64,000 nucleotides of DNA from an uncultured Acidimicrobiia bacterium. Its GTDB lineage: Bacteria; Actinomycetota; Acidimicrobiia; Spongiisociales; Spongiisociaceae. The translations under genes were made by a program, and so were the position numbers. The notes below the pieces were generated by a model that ran no database searches, was not told the DNA's origin, and saw nothing but the letters and a program-made list of their open reading frames with translations. The stretch is from contig OY282370.1 in NCBI GenBank assembly GCA_958295745.1, forward strand, positions 372,001 through 436,000, in the 5' to 3' direction. Position 1 is the first letter of the stretch. Each line of letters begins with the position of its first letter. Below, piece by piece: positions 9,696-18,338 of this stretch.

Positions 9696-10946
9696 ATGGA
9701 CGATTGCGGCGAGATACCCGGGGGCGAGGGCCGATTCGAGCAAGAGCGGGATGCACACCCGCCCCGCCCCGTCCTTCAGCCTATGAACCGCGGCGCCCGA
9801 CTCCCCGAACACCGTACCTTCCGCACCGGCGACCCCGGACAGTATCCGATCCGGATCGGGCTGATAATCAATCCCATAGCGGGGATGGGGGGTGCGGTCG
9901 GCCTTCACGGAACGGACGGGAACTCCTACCGGCGGGCCGCCGACCTGGGGGCGGCCCCCATCGCGGGGAAGAGAGCCGCCAGGGCCCTGCGGCATCTGGC
10001 CTCCTCCCATCCGAACCTGGACATGTTGACCGCTTCGGGGAGTATGGGTGAGGACGCGGCCCGGAACACCGGCTTCGATCCCGAGACGATTCCTGTGCGA
10101 TCCGAACCCACCACCTCGGAAGACACGAAATCCGCCGCCCTGGCGATGAAATCCGCAGGGGTGTCCCTGATCCTCTTCGCCGGGGGCGACGGCACCGCCC
10201 GGGACATCGTGGAGGCGGTCGGCGGCGAAGTGCCGATCCTCGGGATCCCGACCGGAGTGAAGATGCACTCGGCGGTGTTCGGCACCACGCCGGAGGCCGC
10301 CGGCGCCATGGCGGCCCGTTTCGTGAAATCCCCCGGTCGGATACGGATACTGCCCCGTGAGGTGCTCGACGCCGGGGGCGGCCCGGGCGGGGTAGCCGGG
10401 TTCTCGGTCGCTTCGGTCCCCTACGTGCGCGATCTCCTGCAGCCGGGCAAAGCCGCGGCATCGATCGGGAACGACCACCACATCGACCGCCTGTGCGCGG
10501 CGTTCGCCGCGGATATGGCCCCTGATCACCTGTACATATTGGGGCCGGGGACGACCACCAAGCGCATCCTCGATCATCTCGGTCTTGCCGGAACGACGGC
10601 CGGCGTCGATGTCGTGTTGAACGAAGAATCGGCCGCCGTCGACGCCACCGAGTCTCGGCTACTCGAGCTGCTGCGGACGGGCCGGCCGGCCGTCATCGTC
10701 CTCGGTGTCATCGGAGGTCAGGGGTTTCTCCTGGGCCGGGGCAACCAGCAGATAAGCCCGGCGGTGATCGAACAGGTCGGCGAGGAGAACGTCCTGATCC
10801 TCGCCGCCGAGGAAAAAGTACGGCTTCTCGATCCGCCGGTCCTCAGGGTGGACACCGGCGTCGAGGCGTCGAGGCCGGTGATGCTCGGTTATCGCCGCGT
10901 CCATACCGCGCCGGGCAAGAGCATCGTGATGAAGGTCGTGGCCTGA
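9696..10946 (+). CDS. ATP-NAD kinase family protein (AcoX-like)
   Basis: 416 residues. The core holds IGLIINPIAGMGGAVGLHGTDG, SLILFAGGDGTARDIVEAV (the GGDG nucleotide motif), PILGIPTGVKMHSAVF and GPGTTTKRILDHLGL, the order of the long NAD kinase/AcoX family (COG3199). The first ~45 residues are not conserved. I keep the 9696 ATG because a TACATT -10 lies 7 bp upstream, suggesting leaderless expression; an ATG at 9783 would remove the unconserved part. It may phosphorylate NAD or a related dinucleotide. AcoX members near catabolic operons have no settled function. Confidence 0.82.
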   Translation: MDDCGEIPGGEGRFEQERDAHPPRPVLQPMNRGARLPEHRTFRTGDPGQYPIRIGLIINPIAGMGGAVGLHGTDGNSYRRAADLGAAPIAGKRAARALRHLASSHPNLDMLTASGSMGEDAARNTGFDPETIPVRSEPTTSEDTKSAALAMKSAGVSLILFAGGDGTARDIVEAVGGEVPILGIPTGVKMHSAVFGTTPEAAGAMAARFVKSPGRIRILPREVLDAGGGPGGVAGFSVASVPYVRDLLQPGKAAASIGNDHHIDRLCAAFAADMAPDHLYILGPGTTTKRILDHLGLAGTTAGVDVVLNEESAAVDATESRLLELLRTGRPAVIVLGVIGGQGFLLGRGNQQISPAVIEQVGEENVLILAAEEKVRLLDPPVLRVDTGVEASRPVMLGYRRVHTAPGKSIVMKVVA

Positions 10947-10948
10947 GC

Positions 10949-11179
10949 ATGGCCACCTCGATCCGGCTGTCGACCGAAGCCGAGGAGCGCCTTGCATTGC
11001 TGGCTTCGCAGACCGGGCGCACGAAGGATTTCTACCTACGTGAGATTATCGACCGCGGACTCGAGGACATCGAAGACTACTACCTGGCTGCTGAAGTACT
11101 CGAACGTACCCGCAAAGGACAGGAGCAAGTACATACTGCCGCGGACGTGAGAAAAGAGCTCGACCTAGGAGAGTGGTGA
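10949..11179 (+). CDS. Ribbon-helix-helix antitoxin-like protein, partner missing
   Basis: 76 residues. MATSIRLSTEAEERLALLASQTGRT is a typical RHH DNA-binding N-terminus (MetJ/Arc, RelB/DinJ style), followed by a helical tail (DYYLAAEVLERTRKGQEQVHT, ADVRKELDLGEW) like those that wrap a ParE/RelE toxin. It begins 2 bp after the NAD kinase stop, so the two are probably co-transcribed. Downstream a GTG overlaps its stop as GTGA, where a toxin should begin, but that frame gives only 30 unrecognised residues ending at 11268. The toxin seems lost. Confidence 0.8.
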   Translation: MATSIRLSTEAEERLALLASQTGRTKDFYLREIIDRGLEDIEDYYLAAEVLERTRKGQEQVHTAADVRKELDLGEW

Positions 11180-11313
11180 TAATTGGGGGACGAAATAAGA
11201 TAATACCGCTAACGAAAATATGGCAGTCGATCAAGGCAAGGCGGTTTAGGATGCCGTATCAGCATTAGGGAAGTTGCCCCAAAACCTGTTGGAGAGGGAT
11301 AGGGGCAGTCAGA

Positions 11314-12468
11314 TCAGAAACGGTCGAGGGCGAAAGGCTTCAGGTCTACTTCACCGGGAAGGTCTAGAACGAGCCGGGCGAGTACCCGGCCCAGCAGCGG
11401 TCCGGCGGTAAGACCCATGTGGGGATAGACCCCGAAGACCAGCCCCGGAGGACCGGCAGAACCCACGATCGGGGACAGGTCGGGCGTCCCCAGGCCCGCT
11501 CCGGACCAGGTCCGGATCAGGCTTACCCCCGCAAGAGACGGCACGACCTCGAGCGCGATTCTCATGTTGGCGACCAGATTGCGGGGGTTGACCTTCGTCC
11601 GGCCCGACACCGGATCGACATCGGCGTGCCAACCTCCTCCGATGAGCAACGTACCGGCCTTCGCCTGCTTGAAGGTCAGCTTTCCGCCCGCGTAGTAGAC
11701 CAAGTGGCGAACCATGGACGCCAGAGGCTCCGTTGCGCCGACCTGCGCCGGTTCGTCGAAGATCGGTATCGGACGGCCCCATAGAGACGCGAAGCGGTTC
11801 ATGCCGTTGCCGGCCGCCAGCACCACCCGGCTTGCCGTCACCTTTCCCGAAGCGGTGGTCACCGTGAACGTGCCGTTCTCCCATTCCAGCCCGGTCACCG
11901 AGGTGTTGATCCTGATCGCGGCGCCGCGGTCGGCGGCGGCCCGAGCGAAGGCCGGCGCGGCGAGCATGGGGTTGGCCTTGCCCTCGACCAGGCAGAGCTG
12001 GGCGCCGGCCATCGATTCGGACACGTATGGGGCTATCCGCTGCAGATCCGCCGAGTCGAGGATGTGGGAATCCACACCTGCGGTTCTCTCGAGGGTGACC
12101 TTGCGTTCTATGTCCCTCATCTGTTCGGAGGTCTCCGCTATCAACAGACCGCCGTTCAGGGAGACCTCGAGGTCGGCCGCCAGCTCCTTGTCGAGGCTTC
12201 TCCACATCTCCAGGGAGTCGACCAGAAACCGGAAAGCCGGCAGAAAACGGCGCGCCCAATCCTCGCCCCGCCCCACGAATTGATCGTGCTGTATCTGACC
12301 GTGAAGACTCCCGGCGTTCCTCCCGGATGCGCGGGTGTTCAGATCGAACTCTTCCAGGAGGAGCACATCGGCGCCGTAGCCTGCGAGATGCCAGGCCGCC
12401 GAGCAGCCGGTGATCCCCCCGCCGATCACCAGAACATCACAGTGCACCGTCCCGGTGTGCGCCATCAT
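11314..12468 (-). CDS. DAO-family FAD-dependent oxidoreductase
   Basis: 384 residues with a single N-terminal FAD-binding Rossmann motif (CDVLVIGGGITGCSAAWHLAG), the RASGRNAGSLHG substrate-side segment, VVLAAGNGMNRFA and the C-terminal RTWSGAGLGTPDLSPIVG and GVYPHMGLTAGPLLGRVLA that closes the FAD site. This matches glycine oxidase, sarcosine oxidase beta and D-amino-acid dehydrogenases. It is a candidate catalytic partner for the FAD/2Fe-2S protein at 4.8-6.6 kb, though they are in different operons. It lies 4 bp behind the CoA-transferase beta gene on the same strand. Confidence 0.88.
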   Translation of the reverse strand: MMAHTGTVHCDVLVIGGGITGCSAAWHLAGYGADVLLLEEFDLNTRASGRNAGSLHGQIQHDQFVGRGEDWARRFLPAFRFLVDSLEMWRSLDKELAADLEVSLNGGLLIAETSEQMRDIERKVTLERTAGVDSHILDSADLQRIAPYVSESMAGAQLCLVEGKANPMLAAPAFARAAADRGAAIRINTSVTGLEWENGTFTVTTASGKVTASRVVLAAGNGMNRFASLWGRPIPIFDEPAQVGATEPLASMVRHLVYYAGGKLTFKQAKAGTLLIGGGWHADVDPVSGRTKVNPRNLVANMRIALEVVPSLAGVSLIRTWSGAGLGTPDLSPIVGSAGPPGLVFGVYPHMGLTAGPLLGRVLARLVLDLPGEVDLKPFALDRF

Positions 12469-12472
12469 TCGA

Positions 12473-13249
12473 TCACGAGCGGGCCTTGAGGGCGCGCAGA
12501 ACCTCCAGCTCCTCCTCGGTGGGAGGCTCGGTTTCCTCGATCCGGCGGGCCGCCCTCAACGGCCATCGGGTCTGCTCCCGTACATCCTCGACGGTGACCC
12601 CGGGATGGACGGCGACGAGCGTCAGCTCCCTGTCCTCGGGATGCGGCTCGAGGACCCCCAAGTCCGTGATGACGGTACGCGGCCCCGCGCCGGTCAACCC
12701 CAGTTCCGACCTGGTTTCAGGACTTTCGCCCAAGCCCACCGAGGTCAGGAAGTCGAGCTCGGGAACGAAGGCTCTGGACCGGTGGCGCATGATCACGGTG
12801 ACCTCACGGCAGAAGGAGGCTATCTCGGGGGCTCCGCCCGCACCGGGGAGGCGGACGGCGGGGTTCCGGTAGTCGTCACCGATCACGGTGGTGTTCAGAT
12901 TGCCCATCTTGTCGATCTGGGCCGAAGACAGATATCCCATATCGATGTGGCCGCCCTGCAGCCAGTAGTTGAATATCTCCGGCACCGTAACAACCGCGTC
13001 GGCCGTTTCGGCCAGCTCTCCGTCGCCTATGGACAGGGGGAGGCGGGTGGGCTTGCTCCCCAGCACGCCCGACTCGTAGACGAGCAGCAGATTCGGCGCG
13101 TGGAGTGCACGGGCCAGGTTGGCGACCGTGCTGGGTATGCCGATCCCGACAAAGCACGACATGCCGTCGCGGAGGCTTCTCGATCCGACCACCGCCATGA
13201 TCTCTTCGGAGGTCCAAGGCAGGCCGCGGGGGGTAGTAGGACTGTTCAC
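12473..13249 (-). CDS. CoA-transferase beta subunit
   Basis: 258 residues from a GTG that overlaps the alpha-subunit stop as GTGA. Family I CoA-transferase beta features: FVGIGIPSTVANLARALHAPNLLLVYESGVLGSK, then AQIDKMGNLNTTVIGD and EPELDFLTSVG-like FVPELDFLTSVG. The subtype resembles glutaconate/3-oxoadipate CoA-transferase and the IpdB steroid-ring hydrolases. Together with the alpha subunit it would move or hydrolyse CoA on a carboxylate. The substrate cannot be told from sequence. Confidence 0.88.
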   Translation of the reverse strand: MNSPTTPRGLPWTSEEIMAVVGSRSLRDGMSCFVGIGIPSTVANLARALHAPNLLLVYESGVLGSKPTRLPLSIGDGELAETADAVVTVPEIFNYWLQGGHIDMGYLSSAQIDKMGNLNTTVIGDDYRNPAVRLPGAGGAPEIASFCREVTVIMRHRSRAFVPELDFLTSVGLGESPETRSELGLTGAGPRTVITDLGVLEPHPEDRELTLVAVHPGVTVEDVREQTRWPLRAARRIEETEPPTEEELEVLRALKARS

Positions 13250-14055
13250 CGGGCCTCCAGCACCGACTCGGTCAGCCATTCCATGAAGCTGTCCCGCTCT
13301 TTGCTGATCTCCAGCCACTTCCGGTAGAAGGCGTTGTCGCGCTCGTAGTAGTCCTGCACGTACGAAGGATGGGCGCCGCCGGGGGCCTCGCAGATCGCGT
13401 CGACGGCCATCGCCGGGATGACGATATCGCCGGGCCGGCGGTCCAGCTCATCCACGACTTCCTCGACGGTAACGATCGACCGCCGCGAGGCCAGCACCAC
13501 CTCTTTCAGAACCCCTGAAATACCCCATATATGGACATTGCCGGCCCGGTCGGCCCGCTGGGCGTGGACGATTCCGACATCCGGGTTGACAGCCGCTATG
13601 GCCGTCACCTTCTGGCCGGTGAAGGGGCAGTCCAGAAAGGCCGCGTGCTCGGCGATCTCCCCGAGGGTGGTGCCCAGATAGCTCTTCGTCACCGTGAACG
13701 GCATACCGGAGGCGCCCGCCGCGTAACGGTTGGCCAGCCCGGCGTGGCTGTGTTCCTCGATCTCCAAAGGCGCCGGCCAGCCGTTCTCCACCGCATCGCG
13801 GAAACGCCACAGCGAACCGACCCCTGGGTTGCCGCCCCAGGAGAACAGCAGCTTTCGGACGCATCCGGCGCCGATCATCTGGTCGTAGATGAGGTCCGGG
13901 GTCATCCTGACCAGGGTGAGGTCCCGCCGCCCTTGGCGGATGATCTCGTGCCCCGCCGCAAATGGAATCAGGTGTGTGAAACCCTCCAGGGCGACGGTGT
14001 TTCCGTCCTGCACATATTTCGAGACGGCTTGGCTCAGCTCAAAGTGTTCGACCAT
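13246..14055 (-). CDS. CoA-transferase alpha subunit
   Basis: 269 residues. Signatures are VQDGNTVALEGFTHLIPFAAGHEIIRQ, LTLVRMTPDLIYDQMIGAG, LFSWGGNPGVGSLWRFRDA and GNVHIWGISG. It belongs with the GctA/IpdA group of family I CoA-transferases. Its start codon lies only 12 bp after the DUF262-gene stop, so its original promoter region appears to have been displaced by the AT-rich insertion. Expression may now depend on read-through from the DUF262 gene or from the SDR further upstream. Confidence 0.88.
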   Translation of the reverse strand: MVEHFELSQAVSKYVQDGNTVALEGFTHLIPFAAGHEIIRQGRRDLTLVRMTPDLIYDQMIGAGCVRKLLFSWGGNPGVGSLWRFRDAVENGWPAPLEIEEHSHAGLANRYAAGASGMPFTVTKSYLGTTLGEIAEHAAFLDCPFTGQKVTAIAAVNPDVGIVHAQRADRAGNVHIWGISGVLKEVVLASRRSIVTVEEVVDELDRRPGDIVIPAMAVDAICEAPGGAHPSYVQDYYERDNAFYRKWLEISKERDSFMEWLTESVLEAR

Positions 14056-14067
14056 GGAACCCGTATC

Positions 14068-15900
14068 CTATTCAACCGCCAACAAACGGTCAGGGTCCCA
14101 GACCCTTTCGCATATTTGCCGATACAAGTCCTGGCGTTCTCCCATATCATGCTTGGAGAAGCCGTCTGGATAGGGCTTGAACGGAAGACCAGTTCTAGCT
14201 ATGAAATCACGAAATCTAGGGTTGTGTTTGTAAGTCAGCGGATGAAAGGACTGGGCAAGAAGGTTCGTCTGGGCACGATAATGATCTAATTTCTCCTCAT
14301 AAGGTTTGGCTCCAAAGCTGGCGTTGAAGCTCTTAGGCAACAAGAGAAGACCGCCGAAACGATTTCGGTGGCGGGCAAAATCGTATTTGTCTTGAAAAGC
14401 ATCCTCATAGCGCTCGAAGAAATTCGCCCATATATGTTCAACTTCGTAAGGGTCCTTGCGGTTTCTCTCAACATACTCAAAAAACCGATTTTCTCTTCCA
14501 CACTCCTCCTCGATCCAAGAAATCATCCGGGCCAACAGGTAGCGAATATTCCATCCATTCCTCATATGGAGCCCGAAATAATTTATACGATTGAAAGAAG
14601 GTAAACCAGATACCCGATCCATCAGTATTTCACTTATTTGATGTGATTCAAGATTGCGGATTCCTTTAGCTAAATTGAAAATATTATATACAATAGTGGA
14701 GTAACCAAAATTGTTATAATTGACCATACGTCTTGCTATAAATATATTCAAATAACTAGCTACGAGTCGCGTCTTAGTATGAAAAGTTTGCTCATCATCA
14801 TCGGGTGTGACGGCTGCCATAATCGGCAAATATTGGAGTGTGACTCCGATCTTGGAGTTATAGAATACATGCTCAAGGCCAGGAGTGATTATGTTGGATG
14901 CTTTGATGAGTTGCATGTAACGGATACTCATCTTTTCAAAGTCCTTATTGATGAAGTTCTGATAGTCATTGGGATGGTAGAGTCCGATTTTCTTTCTGTT
15001 GTCTCTTACCCATCTGTGGAAAGCTGTTCCAATTATATCAAAGTCTCCTTGCTTAGCATTCCTCTTACGGGCACGGATACTGTCAGCGTATTTACTTCGT
15101 AACCATACCTTGAAAAACTCTGATTCAGTATCTTTATCTAGTCCGACAAGTTCGGCAATACGCTTTCTCCACCGTTCATTTGCTTCTTTTATATATAGTG
15201 GGTCGCTAGCTTTGCTGAGTAGAAAACTCTTCAACATGTCTGTGCTAGACAAACTTAACCCTCGGTCGTTCATAGTTTCAAATATCTCCAGTGCCATACT
15301 CTGATCTGAGGTACTAATTTCAACCAGTAAAACTCTTTCCAGTAGCCAATCGATAAAATAAGGAAGGGGTTTGTCCATGAGTTTCTCTGGAAACTCATCA
15401 ACGATATCATTAAACCGGTGATAAATTTTACTTACTGAACTCGATTTTTTATTGGTATCAAAATCTTTTTTCTTGAGGATAGCTGTCATTACTTCCTCAC
15501 GTTCAGGCACGTTTATATTGAAGGTATATTTGCCGTACTTTTCTGAACGAATCAAAGGCTTAAGGTCCGCACCATCCTTGTTTTCAGACAAATGATGCAG
15601 ATGCATAAGTAGCAGTGTCAGGGTAGTAAGGCGTTGCTGGCCATCAACCAAAAACCTGGACCCATTAGCTTGGCTAGTAACTATAGGTCCTAGAAAGTAG
15701 TTGTTATAATTTCCAACTTGTGTTCGTTCGTGATCTTCGCTGTATTCGTTGAGGAACCTGCTGGTCAAGTCATCCATCAGTTCAGCTACCTCTGCTTTAG
15801 TCCAGGCATACTCTCGTTGGTAATACGCCAGACTATACTTGTGGCCGGTGAAAAGCTGTCTCACCGTCAATGTCTTACCGATCAATTCGTTCGATGCCAT
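14068..15900 (-). CDS. DUF262/HNH (GmrSD-like) putative restriction or defence nuclease
   Basis: 610 residues and much more AT-rich than its neighbours, a sign of transfer. The N-terminal DUF262 ParB/Srx-like domain shows YSLAYYQREYAWTKAEV and the hallmark FLVDGQQRLTTLTLLLMHL (residues ~85-103), followed by the usual LVEISTSDQSMALEIFETMNDRGLSLS. The C-terminus carries a DUF1524-type HNH motif (EVEHIWANFF, then HRNRFGGLLLLPKSFNASFG). Relatives include GmrS/GmrD type IV enzymes that cut glucosylated or modified phage DNA in an NTP-dependent way. It stands alone between two metabolic genes on the same strand. Confidence 0.85.
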   Translation of the reverse strand: MASNELIGKTLTVRQLFTGHKYSLAYYQREYAWTKAEVAELMDDLTSRFLNEYSEDHERTQVGNYNNYFLGPIVTSQANGSRFLVDGQQRLTTLTLLLMHLHHLSENKDGADLKPLIRSEKYGKYTFNINVPEREEVMTAILKKKDFDTNKKSSSVSKIYHRFNDIVDEFPEKLMDKPLPYFIDWLLERVLLVEISTSDQSMALEIFETMNDRGLSLSSTDMLKSFLLSKASDPLYIKEANERWRKRIAELVGLDKDTESEFFKVWLRSKYADSIRARKRNAKQGDFDIIGTAFHRWVRDNRKKIGLYHPNDYQNFINKDFEKMSIRYMQLIKASNIITPGLEHVFYNSKIGVTLQYLPIMAAVTPDDDEQTFHTKTRLVASYLNIFIARRMVNYNNFGYSTIVYNIFNLAKGIRNLESHQISEILMDRVSGLPSFNRINYFGLHMRNGWNIRYLLARMISWIEEECGRENRFFEYVERNRKDPYEVEHIWANFFERYEDAFQDKYDFARHRNRFGGLLLLPKSFNASFGAKPYEEKLDHYRAQTNLLAQSFHPLTYKHNPRFRDFIARTGLPFKPYPDGFSKHDMGERQDLYRQICERVWDPDRLLAVE

Positions 15901-15959
15901 CTCACGCCCTGGATTGCACGGCCACAGCCTAGCCGGTCAGAGTCAGGGGCTAGAACGAC

Positions 15960-16739
15960 TCACCTGGCTGTGTAGCCGCCGTCCACGGTGAGGACCGCTC
16001 CGGTGATCCACTCGCTTTCGTCGGATGCCAGGAAGGCTGCCGCAGAAGCCACGTCCGACACTGCGCCGAGACGGGGCCAGGGAATCAGGTCGTGTTCGGG
16101 GTTCACCCCCATCGCCGGCCTGGACATGGCCGTCTCCACGAAACCGGGGGCCACCGCATTGACCCGGATCCGATGCCGGGCGTGGTCGACCGCCAGCTGC
16201 CGGGTCAGGCCGATCACCCCGCCCTTGGACGCCGAGTAGGCCGGCTCGGTCACCAACCCGACCATACCGGCGATAGACGCGATGTTGACGATGCTTCCGC
16301 CTCCTCCGGCCCGCACCATGTGGTCGATGGCCGCCTTGCATCCCAGCCACACCCCCTTGAGGTTGACAGCGATGGTCGAGTCGAACTCGGCTTCGGTCTC
16401 CTCGATGATGGTGCGGCGGCCGTGCCAGATACCGGCGTTGTTGACCATGATGTCCAGCCCGCCCAGCTCCCCCGCCGCCGCTTCGACGAGGCGCCGCATA
16501 TCGGGCGCCGAGGTGACATCGGCCTCCACGAACACGGCCTTCCCGCCCGCCGCCCGGATCAGATCGACGGTCGATGCGGGACCGCCCACCTCGTGATCGC
16601 CGTCCCTGGGCTGACGATGCAGATCGGCCGCCACCACCCCGGCGCCCTGCTCGGCGAGACAGCGGGCCGCGGCCCGTCCGATCCCGGAGGAGGCGCCGGT
16701 CACCACGGCGGACTTTCCTTCCAGAGGCCGGCCAGTCAC
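15960..16739 (-). CDS. SDR-family oxidoreductase
   Basis: 259 residues, GTG start 10 bp after the PPK2 stop. Classical short-chain dehydrogenase: cofactor motif TGASSGIGRAA, VNNAGIWHG, catalytic Ser in IVNIASIAG, catalytic pair YSASK and the C-terminal GAVLTVDGGY. An acidic residue after the glycine motif (ADLHRQ) favours NAD(H). A 2,5-diketo acid, sugar or hydroxyacyl substrate is possible; nothing in the context decides. DUF262 lies directly downstream, which probably separates this gene from its former operon partners. Confidence 0.87.
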   Translation of the reverse strand: MTGRPLEGKSAVVTGASSGIGRAAARCLAEQGAGVVAADLHRQPRDGDHEVGGPASTVDLIRAAGGKAVFVEADVTSAPDMRRLVEAAAGELGGLDIMVNNAGIWHGRRTIIEETEAEFDSTIAVNLKGVWLGCKAAIDHMVRAGGGGSIVNIASIAGMVGLVTEPAYSASKGGVIGLTRQLAVDHARHRIRVNAVAPGFVETAMSRPAMGVNPEHDLIPWPRLGAVSDVASAAAFLASDESEWITGAVLTVDGGYTAR

Positions 16740-16749
16740 GGCGGAAACT

Positions 16750-17580
16750 TCAGTATCTCTCTTCCACGAAGGTCTGATCGGTTATCGGCGGCCGGACATA
16801 ACCCACCCCCGATTGGCGCTCGGGCAGCTCGATGTCCTTCCATGGCACATCCTCGTACGGAATCTGCTCTAGGAGGTGGGCAATGCAGTTCAGCCTGGCC
16901 CGCTTCTTGTTGTCGGCGTTCACCACGAACCAGGGGGCCTGCTTGATGTCGGTGTGGGCGAACAGGGTGTCCTTCGCCATGGAGAACTCCACCCACCTGG
17001 TCCTCCCCTCCAGATCGACCGGCGACAACTTCCAGCGCTTGACAGGGTCGTTGAGGCGGGCCTGGAAGCGGCGCTCCTGCTCGGCGTCGCTCACCGAAAA
17101 CCAGTACTTGACCAGGATGATCCCGGAGCGGACCAGCATCCGCTCGAACTCCGGGCACGAGCGCAGGAACTCCCGGTACTCCTCCTGGGTGCAGAACCCC
17201 ATCACCGGCTCGACCACGCCGCGGTTGTACCAGCTGCGGTCGAACAGGACCATCTCGCCGGCCGCAGGCAACTCCGCCGTGTACCGCTGGAACCACCACT
17301 GCGTCTTCTCGCGGTCGCTCGGCGTGCCCAACGCCACCACCCGAACCACGCGGGAGTTCAACCGCTCGCTGATCCTTTTTATGACCCCGCCCTTGCCCGC
17401 CGCGTCCCGGCCCTCGAAGATGACCACCACCTTGAGCCCCTTGTGGCGTATCCAGCGCTGGAGCCGGACCAGCTCCTCCTGAAGACGCCCCAGCTCCTTC
17501 TCATACACCTTGCGTTTCAGCTTCGGACGTTCGGGATGCACCCGGTCGGACGAAGCCCCGCCCATGAAATCAACCGTCAT
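16750..17580 (-). CDS. ppk2: Polyphosphate kinase 2 family protein
   Basis: 276 residues, the usual length for one-domain PPK2. It has the Walker A motif FEGRDAAGKGGVIKRI, Walker B LFDRSWYNRGVVEPVMGF, and the lid region RSCPEFERMLVRSGI, followed by WFSVSDAEQERRFQARLNDP and WKLSPVD. Such enzymes transfer phosphate between polyphosphate and nucleoside mono- or diphosphates in the cytosol. The subclass (ADP or AMP preferring) is not certain by eye; the single domain suggests class I or III. Confidence 0.92.
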   Translation of the reverse strand: MTVDFMGGASSDRVHPERPKLKRKVYEKELGRLQEELVRLQRWIRHKGLKVVVIFEGRDAAGKGGVIKRISERLNSRVVRVVALGTPSDREKTQWWFQRYTAELPAAGEMVLFDRSWYNRGVVEPVMGFCTQEEYREFLRSCPEFERMLVRSGIILVKYWFSVSDAEQERRFQARLNDPVKRWKLSPVDLEGRTRWVEFSMAKDTLFAHTDIKQAPWFVVNADNKKRARLNCIAHLLEQIPYEDVPWKDIELPERQSGVGYVRPPITDQTFVEERY

Positions 17581-17734
17581 AGCGCCGAGGATAGCCCAAA
17601 GTCCGGATGCGCGCCCACACCACCCTGGTCTCTCCTCCAGCCGAACCTGCCCGGGCGACAGACCGCTCCGACCCGACTGCTACCAGGCCGGGGTCCAAAA
17701 TGAAAATGGCAGATCATGTTAGCAATACGAGAAT

Positions 17735-18139
17735 CTACTCCCGGGAAATCCAGGCTGCATTCGTAACTTTCAACAAAGCTTGAATGAACGAGAAAAGAGA
17801 GTGACCGTACCTGTCCTCACTAATAGGTAGTATTAGCTCTCCGTCACGATCCTCAATATGGAACATCGATAAAGCATCTGTTATCCTTCTGTATCGGGTT
17901 CCTTTATAGAGATTAGGTTCGTCTATATCATAGGTTAGACGCATGAAGGTATGAGCTTCATCAGATAGTATCCAATTATCTTTTTCCTTCTTGAGAACTA
18001 TGGCTAGATGATCTCCACCGTCTAGTAGGAAAGGAGTAAATATACGATAACGCTCTATCCCTTCTTGTAAGAGACGTATCTGTTGAGAAACCTTGTCTCG
18101 AAAGTCCTTTTCAATATGAACTATAGATGTTACAGGCAT
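17735..18139 (-). CDS. DUF1828-type protein, C-terminally truncated
   Basis: 134 residues, strongly AT-rich relative to the flanks. FRDKVSQQIRLLQEGIERYRIFTPFLLDGGDHLAIVL, split over two halves, and WILSDEAHTFMRLTYDID look like the DUF1828 domain, a small PD-(D/E)XK-like fold often linked to defence or mobile loci. Full-length relatives are usually about 250 residues with a C-terminal DUF1829 domain; here the frame stops immediately after LLKVTNAAWISRE, and no continuation is visible in other frames. I read it as a transferred and truncated gene. Confidence 0.6.
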   Translation of the reverse strand: MPVTSIVHIEKDFRDKVSQQIRLLQEGIERYRIFTPFLLDGGDHLAIVLKKEKDNWILSDEAHTFMRLTYDIDEPNLYKGTRYRRITDALSMFHIEDRDGELILPISEDRYGHSLFSFIQALLKVTNAAWISRE

Positions 18140-18229
18140 CAGATGTTCATCCCTTCTTCTCTACGGGAGACCCGCATATCAGGAAGAGTTTCGTTACTCA
18201 CCCGAGAAATTCTCTCCTCGGCGTTCCAG

Positions 18230-18256
18230 TTTATACTCTAGGGCAACAGAGGTCAA
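18230..18256 (-). promoter_or_regulatory. Putative promoter of the DUF1828 gene
   Basis: Minus strand TTGACC (18251-18256) and TATAAA (18230-18235) with a 15 bp spacer, in AT-rich DNA about 90 bp upstream of the DUF1828 start. The short spacer makes this tentative. Confidence 0.35.
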
Positions 18257-18313
18257 CGAGAAATCCGTGTACGGGTTCGAAGGGGCGGTACCTCAAAGAC
18301 ACGACTTCTTTAT

Positions 18314-18337
18314 CCGGGATCCACCGGTGGATCCCGG
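18314..18337. terminator. Perfect 24 bp palindrome after the amidohydrolase gene
   Basis: Two 12-base half-sites (CCGGGATCCACC and its reverse complement) abut with no loop, directly after the stop codon of the histone-deacetylase-like gene. There is no T run, so it could be a transcription terminator of the actinobacterial hairpin type or a protein-binding site. Confidence 0.45.
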
Positions 18338-18338
18338 C

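Noticed and set aside
11180-11313. Insertion-sequence remnant after the RHH antitoxin
   Set aside because: AT-rich and gene-poor, but no terminal inverted repeats, target duplication or transposase fragment could be recognised.
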